Part shown: in pieces, positions 6,004 to 13,207 of the stretch | How positions within the stretch are numbered: the first letter of the stretch is position 1 | Layout: each line of letters opens with the position of its first letter | Assembly (NCBI GenBank): GCA_035604475.1 | Contig: DATNIJ010000135.1 | Coordinates: 1-14,167 of the forward strand | DNA: 14,167 nucleotides | Origin: DASPPM01 sp035604475 | GTDB taxonomy: Bacteria > Pseudomonadota > Alphaproteobacteria > JACZXZ01 | Direction: 5' to 3' | The notes under the pieces: generated by a model | The model's database searches: none | What the model was told of the DNA's origin: nothing | The model's input: only the letters and a program-made list of their open reading frames with translations | Program-made: the position numbers and the translations under genes

Positions 6004-8004
6004 TCAAACGACGGCGTGGCGCCGCCGCCGGCGCGCCGCGCGCACGAGCGCCACCACGATCGCGGCGATCCCGATCAGGATCGGTATGAGGGCGATATTG
6101 ACGAACTTGAGCACCTCGTCGAGCCGCTCGATGTCGACCCTGAGCGCATGTTGGACCTCGCGCAACGACTTGCGGGTCCGCAGCGTCTCGGCGCGGAACT
6201 TCTCGATCTCCTGCTGCTGGGCGGCGCTCAGGATCTGGCGCGAGCCGGCCTCGCCTTCCTTCTCGAGGGAAGCGAGCTTCTTCTCCGCGTCCTTGAGCCG
6301 GTTCTGCAGCTCCTGGGCCTGCGACAGATAGCGCGCGTCGGCCTCCGCGCGCAGGCGCTGCACGAGATCGAAGGGCCGCGCCGAGAGACCGCGGCTGCGC
6401 AGCCCGATGAGCGCGTCCGAGCCGGCGAGATTGTCGAGCGCGTCGATCACGAAACTGCCGTTGCCCGCGGTGGGCTGGACGATCTCTTGGCCGAAGAATT
6501 CCTGCGTACGCACCCAGAAGCGGTCGGTCAGCATGTCCGTATCGGCGACCACGATGACGTTGATCGGCTTCACCGACTCCTTGAGCCAGCTCGCCGGCTT
6601 CGGCTGCTCCGCCGCCGGCTTGTCCGAATCCTTCTTCTCCTCGGTCTTTTCGCTCGCCTTTGCGCCTTCGCTCTCGCCCGCCTCGGCGCCCTTCTTCGCC
6701 TCCTCCTTGCTCGCGGCAGGCGGACCGTCGGGAAAGGCGGTCTTGACCATGCCCTCGATGCGGGCCGCGAGCGTCAAGGGACGGCCGACGGGCTTGTAGT
6801 CGGCGAGGAGCCCGAGGAAATCGGGGAAGAGGCGCAGCTTGTCGGCGGCGATCTCGGTGGCGTCGGCATTAGTCGACACGAGCGGCGCGAAGGTGGTGGA
6901 GGCGCCCTGCTTTTTCTCGAGGATGCCCGGGGTCGCCATCAAGAGGCTGGAAAGGTCGGCCGTCACTACGTCGTCGCGGTTGAGGTTGTCCTCTCCGAGC
7001 GACAGCCAAGCGATGTAGTCGATCGTCTGCGTGCGCCCGGAGACCGGGGCCTGGACGCGGGTGGCGAGCTCCCGGTCGCCGACGACCTTGTCGGGGACGA
7101 GCTCGATGCCCCAGGCGCCGAACAGGCGCTTCAAGTCCGAGCTCGAGGCCCCCGTCATCAACATCGGGCTCGGCCCGGTGTCGGATTCCGCGTTGGGATC
7201 GACGAAGACGAGGGCGTGGCCGCCGCCGAGCACGTATTGATCGATGGCAAACTCCGCCTTCGCCGTGAGCGCCTTGGGGTGGACGATCATGAGGACGTCG
7301 ATGTCCTTGTCGATCTTGTCGGGGTTCTCGCCGAGCTCGCGCACGGTGAACTGCTGGCGCATCTCGGTCATGATGACCCACGGTTTGACCGAGCCCTGTC
7401 CCATCATCGGATTGCCGAAGGAGCCGCCCATCGGCAGCGAGCTCACCAGGCCGATCACCTTCTTCTTCGGGTTAGCTAAGCCGGCGACGAGCTTGGTCAC
7501 GTCGTACTCGAGGAAGCGCTCGCGGTCGGCCTGGAAGAAGGGGATGATTTCCTCATCGTCCGTGCTGTTGGTGCCGGCCAAGCCGAAATAGACCTGGTCG
7601 CCCGAGCCGCCGATCGGCACGCCCTGCAGCCCGAAGGCGACGGCACGGTCCTCGGCATCCGAGAATGGCTCGGGATTGTAGAATTCGATGCGGATCTTGC
7701 CGTCGGAGAGGCTCGCATAACGCTCGAGGAGCTCGCGCACCCTGGCGGCGTAATTGGCGTAGCTCGGCACCGAATCGGCGAGACGCTGGGAGAAGTAGAA
7801 GCGCAGCGTCACCGGCTCCTTGAGATGCGCGAGCAGCTGGCGCGTGCCCGAGGAGAGCGTATAGAGGCCTCCCTCGGTGAGATCGAGGCTGATACCCTTG
7901 AAGGCCGCGTCGGCGAAAATGTTGAGCGAGAAGAAGAGCGCGACCGCGAGCGCCAAGCCGACAAGGGAAAGCGTCGTGCGGTCGGACCGGTTAGCGGTCT
8001 TCAT
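6004..8004 (-). CDS. GldG-like ABC transporter auxiliary protein
   Basis: A 666-residue protein of the group annotated as gliding-motility ABC auxiliary component (GldG, COG3225). A membrane helix at about 11-31 is followed by a periplasmic region opening with ISLDLTEGGLYTLSSGTRQ, characteristic of the family. The central domain includes DKDIDVLMIVHPKAL and AIDQYVLGGGHALVFVDPN, also typical. A Lys/Glu/Ala linker covers about 425-472, a predicted coiled coil runs from about 549 to 632, and a second membrane helix (about 633-656) precedes an Arg-rich cytoplasmic tail (RAARRRRRH). The start codon lies 18 bases after the permease stop, in the same frame, and has only a weak ribosome site, so translational coupling is plausible. 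Gliding itself should not be inferred; relatives occur in many non-gliding bacteria. No catalytic site is evident. Confidence 0.9.
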   Translation of the reverse strand: MKTANRSDRTTLSLVGLALAVALFFSLNIFADAAFKGISLDLTEGGLYTLSSGTRQLLAHLKEPVTLRFYFSQRLADSVPSYANYAARVRELLERYASLSDGKIRIEFYNPEPFSDAEDRAVAFGLQGVPIGGSGDQVYFGLAGTNSTDDEEIIPFFQADRERFLEYDVTKLVAGLANPKKKVIGLVSSLPMGGSFGNPMMGQGSVKPWVIMTEMRQQFTVRELGENPDKIDKDIDVLMIVHPKALTAKAEFAIDQYVLGGGHALVFVDPNAESDTGPSPMLMTGASSSDLKRLFGAWGIELVPDKVVGDRELATRVQAPVSGRTQTIDYIAWLSLGEDNLNRDDVVTADLSSLLMATPGILEKKQGASTTFAPLVSTNADATEIAADKLRLFPDFLGLLADYKPVGRPLTLAARIEGMVKTAFPDGPPAASKEEAKKGAEAGESEGAKASEKTEEKKDSDKPAAEQPKPASWLKESVKPINVIVVADTDMLTDRFWVRTQEFFGQEIVQPTAGNGSFVIDALDNLAGSDALIGLRSRGLSARPFDLVQRLRAEADARYLSQAQELQNRLKDAEKKLASLEKEGEAGSRQILSAAQQQEIEKFRAETLRTRKSLREVQHALRVDIERLDEVLKFVNIALIPILIGIAAIVVALVRAARRRRRHAVV

Positions 8005-8022
8005 GGTTTGCAGCCCATTCGA

Positions 8023-8766
8023 TCATGCCGATTTCTTGAGATCGACCAGAACCACGTTCGCGAAGAGGAAGAGCGTTATGAGGGAAGCGAGAAAGACGAC
8101 GTCCCGGAGATCGATGACGCCCTTCTTGATCGCATTGAAATGGGTGAGGAAGCTGAACGAGGCGACGGCGTCGACCAGCACCTGCGGCAGCCAGCTCTGC
8201 GCGAAGCCGAGCACGAGCGGCGTGCCGGAGAGGATGAAGAGAAAGCAGGCGGCGCACGCGAGCACGAAGGCGATCACCTGATTCTTGGTCAGCGCGGACA
8301 TGCAGGAGCCGACCGCGAGGAAGGCTCCCGCCATGACGAAGCTGCCGAGATAGCCCGCCACGATCACCCCGTTGTCGGGCCGGCCGAGCACATTGACGGA
8401 GATCCAGATGGGAAAGGTCAGCGCGAGGGCCACCGCGGTGAAGGCCCAGGCGGCGAAGAATTTCCCGAGCACGGCCTCGGGGATCGAAATCGGCAAGGTC
8501 AAGAGGAGCTCGGCCGTCCCCGTCTTGCGCTCCTCCGCCCAAAGACGCATCGAGATGGCCGGGATGAGGAAGAGATAGAGCCAGGGATGGAAGGTGAAGA
8601 ACGGCTCGAGGTCGGCCTGCTCGCGCTCGAAGAAGTTGCCGATGTAAAAGGTCAAGGCGCCCGCCAATGCGAGGAACACGACGAGGAAGACATAAGCCAA
8701 GGGAGTGGTGAAATAAGCGGCGAACTCGCGGCGGAACACCACATAGACGTTGCGCATCCCTCTCAT
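8023..8766 (-). CDS. ABC-2 type permease (GldF-like)
   Basis: A 247-residue integral membrane protein with six likely helices, at about 17-38, 54-70, 101-123, 133-155, 161-184 and 225-243. The segment RLWAEERKTGTAELLLTLPI after the second helix is the cytoplasmic coupling motif of ABC-2 permeases of the GldF/NosY type. As only one permease gene is present, the transporter is probably a homodimer driven by the ATPase encoded 39 bases upstream. The ATG at 8766 was chosen because AGGA lies about eight bases upstream; a TTG at 8784 and an ATG at 8757 are in frame and possible. Whether it exports a substrate or mechanically drives the two periplasmic partners is not known. Confidence 0.9.
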   Translation of the reverse strand: MRGMRNVYVVFRREFAAYFTTPLAYVFLVVFLALAGALTFYIGNFFEREQADLEPFFTFHPWLYLFLIPAISMRLWAEERKTGTAELLLTLPISIPEAVLGKFFAAWAFTAVALALTFPIWISVNVLGRPDNGVIVAGYLGSFVMAGAFLAVGSCMSALTKNQVIAFVLACAACFLFILSGTPLVLGFAQSWLPQVLVDAVASFSFLTHFNAIKKGVIDLRDVVFLASLITLFLFANVVLVDLKKSA

Positions 8767-8805
8767 CGATACTTCCTTTGTCAAGCCAGGCTGCGCCGGC
8801 GTTCC

Positions 8806-9744
8806 TCAGCCTTGTCCCGTGGTGATCTCGCGAAACACCTCGTCGAGCTGGCCCTGCTCGACGTGGATCTCCTCGACCGCCCAGCCGCGCGCGTGGACGA
8901 AGCGGCTCACCTCGGTGATGATCGGCCGGCCGCCCTCGGCATAGAGCCGCAGAGCGATGCCCGCCTCCGCCGTCTCGAGCGCATCGACGGCACCGACGCC
9001 GGGGACGGTCGCGAGATCGCGCCGCGCGTCCGCGAGCGAAAGGCCGCTGAGCTTCAGCGAGATCGCGTTGTGGAGCCGCGAGCGCGCCTCGAGCGCCTCG
9101 GGCGTCGAGTCGATCACCAGCCTGCCGCCCGCGATCACAATCGCGCGGGTGCAGACGGCACTCACCTCGTCGAGCAGATGCGTCGAGATGACGGTGGTCT
9201 TGTGCGGCGCCATCTCGCGGATGAGCGAGCGCACCTCGTGCTTCTGGTTGGGGTCGAGGCCGTCGGTCGGCTCGTCGAGGATGAGGACCTCGGGGTCGTG
9301 AAGAAGGGCCTGGGCCAGCCCGACGCGGCGCTTGTAGCCCTTGGACAGCGTGTCGATCGGCCGATCGAACACCGTGAAGATCTGGGTCTCCTCGGCAGCG
9401 GCGTGGATGCGCCGCTTCGCCTCGTCTCCGCGGTACCCGCGCGCCGCGGCGACGAAGGCGAGAAAGCTCTTGGGCGTCATGTCGGCGTAAAGCGGAGCCC
9501 CCTCGGGCAAATAGCCGATGCGCGCCTTGACCTCGATCGGCTGCTCGAGGACGTCGAAGCCGCACACCTTGGCCGACCCGCTGGTGGGGGTGAGGAAGCC
9601 CGCGATCATCCTCATGGTCGTCGACTTCCCGGCGCCGTTGGGCCCTAGGAAGCCGAGCACCTCCCCCCGCCCTACCGTGAAGCTCACGTTGTCGACGGCC
9701 ACGATCGGCCCGAAGCGCTTGGTGAGCGATTGAACTTCGATCAT
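8806..9744 (-). CDS. ABC transporter ATPase (GldA/NatA-like)
   Basis: A 312-residue ATPase, first gene of the operon. Walker A is GPNGAGKST (34-42), the Q-loop region reads GYLPE (77-81) with Glu at the usual Gln position, the signature is LSKGY (133-137), Walker B is VLILDE (153-158) followed by PTDGLDP, and the switch histidine is H189 in STH. The LSKGY and YLPE forms are normal in the GldA/NatA/CcmA-like branch serving ABC-2 permeases, so the enzyme should be active. Residues beyond about 220 form the extra C-terminal domain of this branch. The ATG at 9744 has no strong ribosome site; homology begins right at MIEVQSLTKRFG, which supports it. It powers the permease encoded downstream. Confidence 0.95.
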   Translation of the reverse strand: MIEVQSLTKRFGPIVAVDNVSFTVGRGEVLGFLGPNGAGKSTTMRMIAGFLTPTSGSAKVCGFDVLEQPIEVKARIGYLPEGAPLYADMTPKSFLAFVAAARGYRGDEAKRRIHAAAEETQIFTVFDRPIDTLSKGYKRRVGLAQALLHDPEVLILDEPTDGLDPNQKHEVRSLIREMAPHKTTVISTHLLDEVSAVCTRAIVIAGGRLVIDSTPEALEARSRLHNAISLKLSGLSLADARRDLATVPGVGAVDALETAEAGIALRLYAEGGRPIITEVSRFVHARGWAVEEIHVEQGQLDEVFREITTGQG

Positions 9745-9993
9745 GCCGGCGCAACCATGGCTGCTTAACTCCGATTTCTTCTGCGGGCCGCCCGCCTTCG
9801 CCGAACGACGCAGCCCCCTCCCGAGTTGGCATCAATGCCATTCCGGGCCGCGAATCGTTTGTACCCGCCCATATAGGGAAATGCGGGCGCGAGATAAAGG
9901 GGGTTCTTGGTGCCGCCGCGGAAATTTCGGATCGGCTTGGTCCGGCCCCGGCAATTGTCAAGCGCGGCCGGCATTTGTCGCCAAGCCGCGAAA
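9745..9993. other. Non-coding gap upstream of the ABC operon
   Basis: This 249-base stretch separates the RND permease stop from the ABC ATPase start and should contain the operon promoter. A perfect TTGACA occurs on the minus strand at 9961-9956, but no acceptable -10 hexamer follows at 16-18 bases. A TATATG on the minus strand near 9873 has only a poor -35 partner. A 14-base palindrome lies at 9827-9840. Reading frames through the gap give Arg/Pro-rich peptides without recognisable sequence. No RNA gene was recognised. Confidence 0.5.
9827..9840. promoter_or_regulatory. Palindrome, possible operator of the ABC operon
   Basis: TGGCATCAATGCCA is a pair of perfect 6-base arms around CA, centred about 90 bases before the ATPase start codon. 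Size and position fit a dimeric repressor or activator site, but no regulator gene is adjacent and only one copy is seen. Confidence 0.25.
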
Positions 9994-12900
9994 TCAGCCG
10001 GCGGCCTTGCGCGACCCTCCCGCCGCGTGCTCCTCAGCCGGAACGGCATCCGCACCCGCCGCGGCGATCCCGAGCGCCTCATAAGCGCCGGGGGCGGCGG
10101 GCGCTGCCGCAGGGCGGCGGCGCGCGAAGAGCCGCACATGCTGGAGCTGGTCGAGGTAGATGTAGATCACCGGCGTCAGATAGAGGGTGAGGAGCTGCGA
10201 GAGTATGAGCCCGCCGACCACCGAAAGGCCGAGCGGGCGGCGCGCCTCCGAGCCGGCGCCGAAGCCGAGCGCTATCGGCAAGGTACCCATGAGTGCCGCC
10301 ATCGTCGTCATCATGATCGGGCGGAAACGGATGAGGCACGCCTGGTAGATCGCCTCGCGCGGGCTCATGCCTTCCCCGCGCTGCCGCTCGAGCGCGAAGT
10401 CGATCATCATGATCGCATTCTTCTTGACGATGCCGACCAGCATGATGATGCCGACGAAGGCGTAGAGGCTGAGCGTCACGTTGAAGAGCATGAGGGTGAG
10501 GAGGGCGCCGACCGCGGCGGAGGGCAGGCCCGAAAGAATCGTGAACGGATGGATGAAGCTCTCGTAGAGCACGCCGAGCACGATATAGACCACGACGATC
10601 GCCATGAGGAGCAGGATGCCGAGGCCCTGGAGCGACGCCTGGAACGCTTGGGCGGTGCCCTGGAAGCTGGTGCTCACGCCCGCCGGCATGGCGACCTGGC
10701 GCTCGAGGCGTTGAATCTGCTGCACCGCCGTGCCGAGGGACATGTCGGGTGCCAGATTGAAGGAGACCGTGACCGCAGGCAGCTGGCCCAGATGGTTGAT
10801 CGTAAGCGGACCGACGCCGCGGCCGATCGTCGCTACGGCGTCGAGCGGGACGAGCGGCCCGTTCGCCGAGCGGATATAGAGGCGCGAGAGCGAGGCCGGA
10901 TCGGCCTGGTATTTGTCCAGTAGCTCGAGGATCACCTGATACTGATCGAGCGAGGTGTAGATGGTGGAGATCTGCTCCGAGCTGAAGGCCGCACCGAGCG
11001 CGTCCTCGACCTGCTGGGCGGTCACGCCGAGCATCGCCGCCTTGTCGCGGTTGATATTGACCACCAGCTGCGGGCTGGCGATCTGCATGTCGCTGTTGGC
11101 GTCGATGAAGCCCGGCTGCTTGCGCAGCTCGTCGAGGAACTTGGTGGCGCTTTCGTAGAGCTCGGGGAGATCGATGTCCTGCAGCGTATATTGGTACTGC
11201 GCCTTGGTGAGATGGCCGCCGATGTTGATGCTCGGCGGGACCTGGACGTAGACCTTGATGCCCGGCACGCCGCCGAGCTTGGTGCGCAATTCCTGGGCGA
11301 TCTGGTCAGCACTCAGCGCGCGCTCGGCGCGCGGCTTGAGCCTGACGAAAAGCGTGCCGGAGTTGGCGGTCGGCCGCGGCCCGGAAGCTCCCACGAAGGA
11401 CATGTATCGCTGGGTGTTGGGGTCGGCGCCGACGATCGCCGCCAGCTTCTGCTGGTTGCGCACCTGGGCATCGAAGGAGGCGTCGAGCGAGCCCTCGGTG
11501 AAGGCGATCACTTGGTCGGTATCGACGCTGGGGAGGAAGTCCTTGGGTATCTTGACGAAGAGGTAGCCGCTCGCCACCAGGGTGCCGACGAAGACCACCA
11601 GCATGATCGGCTTGTTGTCGAGGCACCACTTGAGCGACTTCCCATAGCCGGCGATCAGTGCACCGAACCCCCTCTCGGTGACGCGGTAGAACCGGTTGTG
11701 CTCGGCCGCATCGTGGTGGCGGACGAAGCGGCTGCACAGCATCGGGGTAAGCGTCAGCGACACGATGCCGGAGACGCCGATCGCCGCACAGATGGTGACG
11801 GCGAACTCGTGCAGGAGCCGCCCCACGATGCCGCCCATGAAAAGCACGGGAATGAACACGGCGGCGAGCGAGATCGTCATCGAGAGGATGGTGAAGCCGA
11901 TCTCCTTCGAGCCCTTGAAGGCCGCTTCGAGCGGTTTCTCGCCCTGCTCGATGTGGCGCACGATGTTCTCGAGCATGACGATGGCATCGTCGACCACGAA
12001 GCCGACCGAGAGCGTGAGTGCCAAGAGCGACAGATTGTCGAGGCTGTAGCCCATGGCAAACATCACGGCGAAGGTGCCGATCACCGAGATCGGCAGCGCC
12101 AAGGACGGGATGATGGTGGCCGAGAGATTGCGCAAGAAGACGAAGATCACCATCACCACGAGGCAGGCCGCGAGCAGGAGCGTGAACTGCACGTCGTCGA
12201 CGGAGGCGCGAATGGACTGCGAGCGGTCGTAGAGGACGTCGAGGCTGACGGCGGCGGGCAGATGCGCCTGGAACGAAGGCAGCACCGCCATGATCGCATC
12301 CACCACCGCGATCGTATTGGTGCCGGGCTGGCGCTGGATGGCGAGCACGACGGCACGGTGGCCATTGTACCAGCCCGCGACCTTGGTGTTCTCGACGCTG
12401 TCGAGGATCCGGCCGAGGTCCTTGTAGCGGATCGGCGCGCCGTTGCGATAGAGCGCCACCTGGTCCATGTAGGCGGAAGCGCTCATCAACTGACCGTTCG
12501 CCTGGATCGTCATCGACTGATTGGGCCCGTTGACGGTGCCGATCGGCTCGTTGACGTTGCTGGCCTGGACCGCCTTGAGGACCTCGTCAAGCCCGAGGTT
12601 GCGGCTGGCGAGCGCGTCGGGATCGACCTGCACGCGGACCGCGTACTTCTGCGAGCCATAGACGTTGACCTGGGCGACTCCGCTCACCATCGAAAGCCGC
12701 TGGGCGAGGATGGTCTCGGCGTATTTGTCCACCTCCGAAAGCGGGAGCGTGGGCGAGCTGAGCGCCAAATAGAGGACCGGGAAGTCGGCCGGGTTGACCT
12801 TGCGGAAGGTCGGCGGGCTCGGCATGTTCGGCGGCAGCAGCTTGGCCGCGGCCGTGATCGCCGCCTGAACGTCCTGCGCGGCGGCGTCGATGTTGCGCTC

Positions 12901-13191
12901 GAGCGAGAATTGCAAGGTGACCTGGGTCTGGCCGAGCGAGCTCGTCGAGCTCATGTTGTCGAGCCCGGCGATGGTCGAGAACTGGCCCTCGAGCGGGGTG
13001 GCAACCGAGGAGGCCATGGTCTCCGGATTCGCTCCCGGCACCTGCGCGGTCACCGAAATCGTGGGGAAATCGACGGTCGGCAGCTCGTTGACCGGGAGCG
13101 AGCGGTAGGCGACCATGCCGAACACAACCGCACCCGCCATGATCAGCGTCGTGGCGATGGGCTTGCGGATGCAGAGCGCGGGGAGGTTCAT
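9994..13191 (-). CDS. RND multidrug efflux permease, MdtB/MdtC type (HAE1 family)
   Basis: A 1065-residue inner-membrane drug/proton antiporter. It has the RND plan: helix 1 near the N-terminus (IATTLIMAGAVVFGMVAY), a large periplasmic loop, helices 2-6 from about 328, a second loop, and helices 8-12 near the end. The proton relay is intact: D401-D402 in GFVVDDAIVMLEN and K924 in GIVKKNAIMMIDFA, corresponding to AcrB D407, D408 and K940. The sequence follows MdtB/MdtC closely, for example the NPPxFRKVNPAD-like and RASVDDxQF-like segments. The start at 13191 (MNLPALCIRKPIATT) has GGAG six bases upstream; a GTG at 13218 overlapping the adaptor stop is an alternative. The last 45 or so residues are Ala-rich. 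It forms a pump with the adaptor encoded 16 bases upstream; no outer-membrane channel gene follows. Confidence 0.96.
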   Translation of the reverse strand: MNLPALCIRKPIATTLIMAGAVVFGMVAYRSLPVNELPTVDFPTISVTAQVPGANPETMASSVATPLEGQFSTIAGLDNMSSTSSLGQTQVTLQFSLERNIDAAAQDVQAAITAAAKLLPPNMPSPPTFRKVNPADFPVLYLALSSPTLPLSEVDKYAETILAQRLSMVSGVAQVNVYGSQKYAVRVQVDPDALASRNLGLDEVLKAVQASNVNEPIGTVNGPNQSMTIQANGQLMSASAYMDQVALYRNGAPIRYKDLGRILDSVENTKVAGWYNGHRAVVLAIQRQPGTNTIAVVDAIMAVLPSFQAHLPAAVSLDVLYDRSQSIRASVDDVQFTLLLAACLVVMVIFVFLRNLSATIIPSLALPISVIGTFAVMFAMGYSLDNLSLLALTLSVGFVVDDAIVMLENIVRHIEQGEKPLEAAFKGSKEIGFTILSMTISLAAVFIPVLFMGGIVGRLLHEFAVTICAAIGVSGIVSLTLTPMLCSRFVRHHDAAEHNRFYRVTERGFGALIAGYGKSLKWCLDNKPIMLVVFVGTLVASGYLFVKIPKDFLPSVDTDQVIAFTEGSLDASFDAQVRNQQKLAAIVGADPNTQRYMSFVGASGPRPTANSGTLFVRLKPRAERALSADQIAQELRTKLGGVPGIKVYVQVPPSINIGGHLTKAQYQYTLQDIDLPELYESATKFLDELRKQPGFIDANSDMQIASPQLVVNINRDKAAMLGVTAQQVEDALGAAFSSEQISTIYTSLDQYQVILELLDKYQADPASLSRLYIRSANGPLVPLDAVATIGRGVGPLTINHLGQLPAVTVSFNLAPDMSLGTAVQQIQRLERQVAMPAGVSTSFQGTAQAFQASLQGLGILLLMAIVVVYIVLGVLYESFIHPFTILSGLPSAAVGALLTLMLFNVTLSLYAFVGIIMLVGIVKKNAIMMIDFALERQRGEGMSPREAIYQACLIRFRPIMMTTMAALMGTLPIALGFGAGSEARRPLGLSVVGGLILSQLLTLYLTPVIYIYLDQLQHVRLFARRRPAAAPAAPGAYEALGIAAAGADAVPAEEHAAGGSRKAAG

Positions 13192-13207
13192 CTCGGGCTC
13201 CGCCCCA

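Noticed and set aside
7825..9648. A 607-codon plus-strand frame opposite the ABC genes.
   Set aside because: It crosses three well-supported minus-strand genes, and its Glu/Arg/His-rich translation matches nothing recognisable.
8806..9744. Non-standard Q-loop Glu and LSKGY signature as signs of a degenerate ATPase.
   Set aside because: Both variants are normal in the GldA/NatA-like branch, and the Walker A, Walker B and switch histidine residues are intact.
7991..9961. A 656-codon minus-strand frame covering the ATPase and permease in another frame.
   Set aside because: It is an Arg-rich shifted translation of the ATPase and permease coding sequence, with none of their motifs.
9963..9990. 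A stem (CGCGGC with GCCGCG, 16-base loop) just after the RND stop as a terminator.
   Set aside because: The stem is only six bases, the loop is long, and no T-run follows in the direction of transcription.
9765..10139. A possible 124-residue minus-strand protein across the gap after the RND gene.
   Set aside because: It starts inside the RND gene, has no ribosome site, is Arg-rich throughout, and shows no recognisable domain.
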